The notes under the pieces: generated by a model | The model's input: only the letters and a program-made list of their open reading frames with translations | The model's database searches: none | What the model was told of the DNA's origin: nothing | Translations under genes and position numbers: made by a program | In this document: piece after piece, positions 61,504 to 64,000 of the stretch | Numbering within the stretch: position 1 is the stretch's first letter | Layout of the letters: each line of letters starts with the position of its first letter | Assembly (NCBI RefSeq): GCF_014192395.1 | Contig: NZ_JACHXW010000005.1 | Coordinates: 1 to 64,000, forward strand | Direction: 5' to 3' | Length of the DNA: 64,000 nt | Source of the DNA: Paenibacillus endophyticus | GTDB taxonomy: Bacteria; Bacillota; Bacilli; Paenibacillales; Paenibacillaceae

Positions 61504-62316
61504 TTATTGCGCATGCAGCCAAATCACGACGACGAGCAGCAGCATAGCTTCAATCATTTCATTCATAGCGCCGTATGTATCACCTGTAAGTCCACCTAGC
61601 TTTCGATTCAGCCAAGCAGCCAAACCACCGCCTACACTCGTCGTGACAATTACAAATGCGAGCAGCCAAAGCAAAGATGCTTTCAACCCATGCCCGGCAA
61701 GCACTAGTATGACAGTGGAACTAATCGCCGCCAACAGCATTGCAGCAACAGCATGAACACCTTTAACCTCATTAAATAAAACAGCTATCCCTTCGCCTAC
61801 CCGCGCAAAAGGCCACTGGGCTATGGCTGCGCTCATCCAAGCTCGGCTCCAGATCGGAAGGATCATCAGCATGCATCCATCAGAAGCAGATAGTCCATTG
61901 CTTAGAAGTTCGGCGAGCAGCGACGCTTTTAGCATGAGCAGCAGCACCGCAGCCAGCACGCCCATTGCGCCTACCCTGCTGTCTTTCATGATTTCAAGCA
62001 TACGGTCACGGGATCGATGGCTGAGAACACCATCAGCAGTGTCCATCAATCCGTCAAGATGCAACCCGCCGCTAAGCGCTGTCCAAAGTCCAACCATGAG
62101 AACAGCGCTTGGCCATGCAGGCACAAACAGCGAGAACAGCCACGCGAAGCCATACAGGCATGCTCCGAGCAGCATGCCTGCTACTGGAAAATAAACCACG
62201 CTGCGCGACAATACAGGACCATGAAACGCGACGTTGACCGGGACCGGGAATCGTGTTAGAAATTGAAGAGCCGCAGCAAGCGCTTGCGCTTGCAGTTTCA
62301 ACTCACGAAGAAACAT
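61504..62316 (-). CDS. cobS: Adenosylcobinamide-GDP ribazoletransferase CobS
   Basis: A 270-residue integral membrane enzyme that joins adenosylcobinamide-GDP and alpha-ribazole to form cobalamin. FLTRFPVPVNV near 21-31, GGLHLDGLMDTADGV (84-98) and RDRMLEIMKDSRVGAMGVLA are family signatures with the metal-binding Asp residues. About six to seven helices. It overlaps the cbiB gene by 19 bases, and GGGGGTG lies before its ATG, so translation is coupled. Follows cbiB and precedes cobD in the operon. Confidence 0.94.
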   Translation of the reverse strand: MFLRELKLQAQALAAALQFLTRFPVPVNVAFHGPVLSRSVVYFPVAGMLLGACLYGFAWLFSLFVPAWPSAVLMVGLWTALSGGLHLDGLMDTADGVLSHRSRDRMLEIMKDSRVGAMGVLAAVLLLMLKASLLAELLSNGLSASDGCMLMILPIWSRAWMSAAIAQWPFARVGEGIAVLFNEVKGVHAVAAMLLAAISSTVILVLAGHGLKASLLWLLAFVIVTTSVGGGLAAWLNRKLGGLTGDTYGAMNEMIEAMLLLVVVIWLHAQ

Positions 62317-63278
62317 CCAATAATCACCCCCGCGAACAGCAGATAGCTAACTAAGTATAGCAACTTCACACTAAGCAAGATGTCTTGTGCATCAAGCTCA
62401 CGCAAAGGCCAGCCCATTCTAGCACGCTCGCTTGGCACACCTAGATAGTGATTCAAGCCGCCTAGCTCAATGCCTAGCGCTCCTGCAACAGCCGACTCCG
62501 GAATGCCGCTATTCGGGCTTGGGTGCAGATGCGCGAATGCCCGAATGGAGCGAAATGCGTCCCGTGCGCTCATTCTATGATCCAATCGTGCAGAGATCGT
62601 AAGCATTACGCCTGTTATGCGAGCCGGAATATAGTTGAAAACATCGTCTGTACGGGCTGAAAACCAACCAAAATATTCGTACTTTTCGTTGCGGTAGCCC
62701 ACCATGGAGTCCAGCGTATTCACGGCACGGTACAACATGGCGAGCGGAGCCCCGCCAATCATAGCGAATAGGAATGGGGATACGAGCGCGTCGACCGTAT
62801 TCTCAGCTACGGTCTCCACTGCTGCCCGCGCGGCTTCACGCTCATTCAGGTGTTCCGTGTCCCGGCCAACGATATAGCCGACAAATTTACGGGCATCGCG
62901 CAGTCTGCCTTCTGCTAACGGCCGAAAGACCTGCATAGCAGCTTCCTTGAGTCCTTTGACCGCAATCGTTGTTGAAATAAACCATGCGCTTACTGCATAA
63001 CCCAGCCAGTGATGTACAGCATCCGCGGCCCATACCAACCCCCCTATCGCCGCATAGCTAACGCCTAGAGTCGTTAATGTCAAAACGGCACCTAGACCTC
63101 TTAAGACAGCAGCATTTCCCTTCCAACGCTTCTGATACAGCATTCGTTCCAGCCACCGGATAAGGCGCCCAATCCATATCACGGGATGTGTTGGCCATTT
63201 CGGGTCACCTACGATCCAATCGATGACCAAAGCAGCTGCTGCAAGCAAAAAAAGCTCCTTTATCGAATAGAGGATCAT
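62298..63278 (-). CDS. cbiB: Adenosylcobinamide-phosphate synthase CbiB
   Basis: A 326-residue integral membrane enzyme that attaches aminopropanol phosphate to adenosylcobyric acid. ALVIDWIVGDPKWPTHPVIWIGRLI near the start (split around GDP), IVGRDTEHLNEREAARAAVETVAENTVDALVSPFLF in the centre, and SPNSGIPESAVAGALGIELGG are clear. It takes the product of CobD, and CbiZ provides cobyric acid from imported cobinamides. ATG overlaps the cobU end by four bases; GGGAG precedes it. Confidence 0.94.
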   Translation of the reverse strand: MILYSIKELFLLAAAALVIDWIVGDPKWPTHPVIWIGRLIRWLERMLYQKRWKGNAAVLRGLGAVLTLTTLGVSYAAIGGLVWAADAVHHWLGYAVSAWFISTTIAVKGLKEAAMQVFRPLAEGRLRDARKFVGYIVGRDTEHLNEREAARAAVETVAENTVDALVSPFLFAMIGGAPLAMLYRAVNTLDSMVGYRNEKYEYFGWFSARTDDVFNYIPARITGVMLTISARLDHRMSARDAFRSIRAFAHLHPSPNSGIPESAVAGALGIELGGLNHYLGVPSERARMGWPLRELDAQDILLSVKLLYLVSYLLFAGVIIGCFFVS

Positions 63279-63865
63279 AGCTGCTCCCAGCTAAAAGCGA
63301 TAGCTTTCAATTCAATCGGTATGCCCGCAGTGACCAGAAAAGCACGCTCGCAGATTGCGGCAACCTGCTGGTTCAGCCTGCCCGCTTCGTCACGAAAAAT
63401 CCGGCCGAGCGGGTAGGCCGGAACGATACCATCGCCCACCTCGTTCGATACGATGATCAATGGAAAAGGGCAGCTTTGAATGCTCTTAAGCAGCTTCGCA
63501 ATTTCGATGCCCAAGCTTGATTGCTTTGTTTCATTATCGTCCAACCGAATCAACCAGTTTGTCAACCATAGCGTCAAGCAATCAAGCAGGATGACAGGCA
63601 AGTCCATCCCCTGCGCTTCAGAGGCTGACTGCTCGCCAACGATTTGTTCTAACCGTTCAGCGACATCATAAGGCTCCTCAATCGTAGTCCATTGAAATCC
63701 AGAGTCCCTACGATTCAATTTGTGCTTGGAGATGCGCTGCTCCAGCTCCTCATCAAACGGCTGACAGGTTGCTATGTATATGCCTTTTGTTGCGACCTTC
63801 ATTGCGTATTGCTCCGCAAAGCTGCTTTTGCCGCTGCGTGCTCCGCCTGTGATGAATACTGCCAA
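63275..63865 (-). CDS. cobU: Adenosylcobinamide kinase/guanylyltransferase CobU
   Basis: A 196-residue bifunctional enzyme that phosphorylates adenosylcobinamide and transfers GMP to it. FITGGARSGKSSFAEQYA (4-21) is the P-loop, IATCQPFDEE and ILLDCLTLWLTNWL hold the next conserved parts, and IIVSNEVGDGIVPAYPLGRIFRDEAGRLNQQVA has the histidine region replaced by the usual NEVG segment. Start: TTG with AGGTG about eight bases ahead. It follows cobT by 11 bases. Confidence 0.93.
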   Translation of the reverse strand: MAVFITGGARSGKSSFAEQYAMKVATKGIYIATCQPFDEELEQRISKHKLNRRDSGFQWTTIEEPYDVAERLEQIVGEQSASEAQGMDLPVILLDCLTLWLTNWLIRLDDNETKQSSLGIEIAKLLKSIQSCPFPLIIVSNEVGDGIVPAYPLGRIFRDEAGRLNQQVAAICERAFLVTAGIPIELKAIAFSWEQL

Positions 63866-63876
63866 CTTCCCCTCAC

Positions 63877-64000
63877 CTAGCCCTTGGTAACGCCTGCGCT
63901 CTCGAATGTAGCCATCTCCTGCATCAGCAGCAGCGCAGCGTCAATAAAATGAAATGCCAGCACGGCGCCTGTTCCTTCGCCTAGCCTCATATCCAGTTGA
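63877..64000 (-). CDS. cobT: 3' end of cobT, nicotinate-nucleotide:DMB phosphoribosyltransferase
   Basis: The last 40 or so codons of a gene that runs off the right edge. [19 protein letters not shown] and the end MATFESAGV are the C-terminal signature of CobT, which activates 5,6-dimethylbenzimidazole to alpha-ribazole phosphate. TAG stop at 63877-63879. It is upstream of cobU on the same strand. The rest of the gene, and any riboswitch ahead of the operon, lie outside the window. Confidence 0.88.
   Translation of the reverse strand, partial: QLDMRLGEGTGAVLAFHFIDAALLLMQEMATFESAGVTKG

Overview
This window looks like chromosomal DNA from a Paenibacillaceae bacterium (Paenibacillus, Cohnella or a close relative). 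The signs are strong AGGAGG-type ribosome binding sites, frequent TTG and GTG starts, Bacillus-like synteny (ytbE-ytbD-ytcD, nupNOPQ with puc genes), a spore-surface-style collagen protein, a bacterial nitric oxide synthase, HelD, a bicupin oxalate decarboxylase and a cobalamin-assembly operon. No rRNA, tRNA, CRISPR array, prophage or intact insertion sequence was seen. Most genes lie on the minus strand.

Layout. 1-4.6 kb: an acetyltransferase and a BstA-like DinB protein; a plus-strand trio of a collagen-like protein and two small proteins; a nucleotidyltransferase-like protein; an orphan HisA of eukaryotic type; a YjbR protein. 4.7-7.4 kb: ytbE-ytbD, divergent from the HxlR regulator ytcD, with a GTAC array between them. 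7.4-13.6 kb: oxalate decarboxylase, a lipoprotein NagZ-like GH3 enzyme, fabI, a membrane-anchored DinB fusion, GNAT, ADP-ribosylglycohydrolase. 13.7-29.2 kb: a purine-scavenging island that imports nucleosides (NupNOPQ), deaminates and oxidises purines (adenosine deaminase, guanine deaminase candidate, xanthine dehydrogenase PucCDE with maturation factors PucA and PucB) and converts urate to allantoin (uricase, HIU hydrolase, OHCU decarboxylase). Three 17-bp sequences matching the TnrA/GlnR box TGTNA-N7-TNACA stand upstream of its two operons, which points to nitrogen control.

29.5-35.1 kb: serine hydrolase, DHA2 exporter, a sigma-region-2-like small protein, DedA and SulP. The block is flanked by two inverted copies of a 93-bp structured repeat, each starting directly after a terminator T-tract. 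35-41.4 kb: small lipoprotein operon, an unassigned permease, a TIMP-like protein, and an MMPL exporter divergent from a TetR regulator. 41.4-49.3 kb: sulfite reductase CysJI, UppP, a CNNM/CorC-type protein, Lin0512-family and DUF3900-like proteins. 49.5-50.4 kb: decayed remnant of a phytoene-desaturase-type gene. 50.4-59.4 kb: nitric oxide synthase with EcsC, HelD, DUF1294, HrpB, a phosphodiester glycosidase-like protein, CorA. 59.5-64 kb: cobalamin salvage and nucleotide-loop assembly (cbiZ, cobD, cobS, cbiB, cobU, and the 3' end of cobT).

The most unusual signals are the 93-bp repeat pair, the collagen protein that shares a C-terminal Sm-like pattern with its two small neighbours, the GlnR/TnrA-box layout of the purine island, the orphan eukaryotic-type HisA, and the altered active-site lid of the oxalate decarboxylase. 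All family calls are by eye from motifs; no database search was possible.
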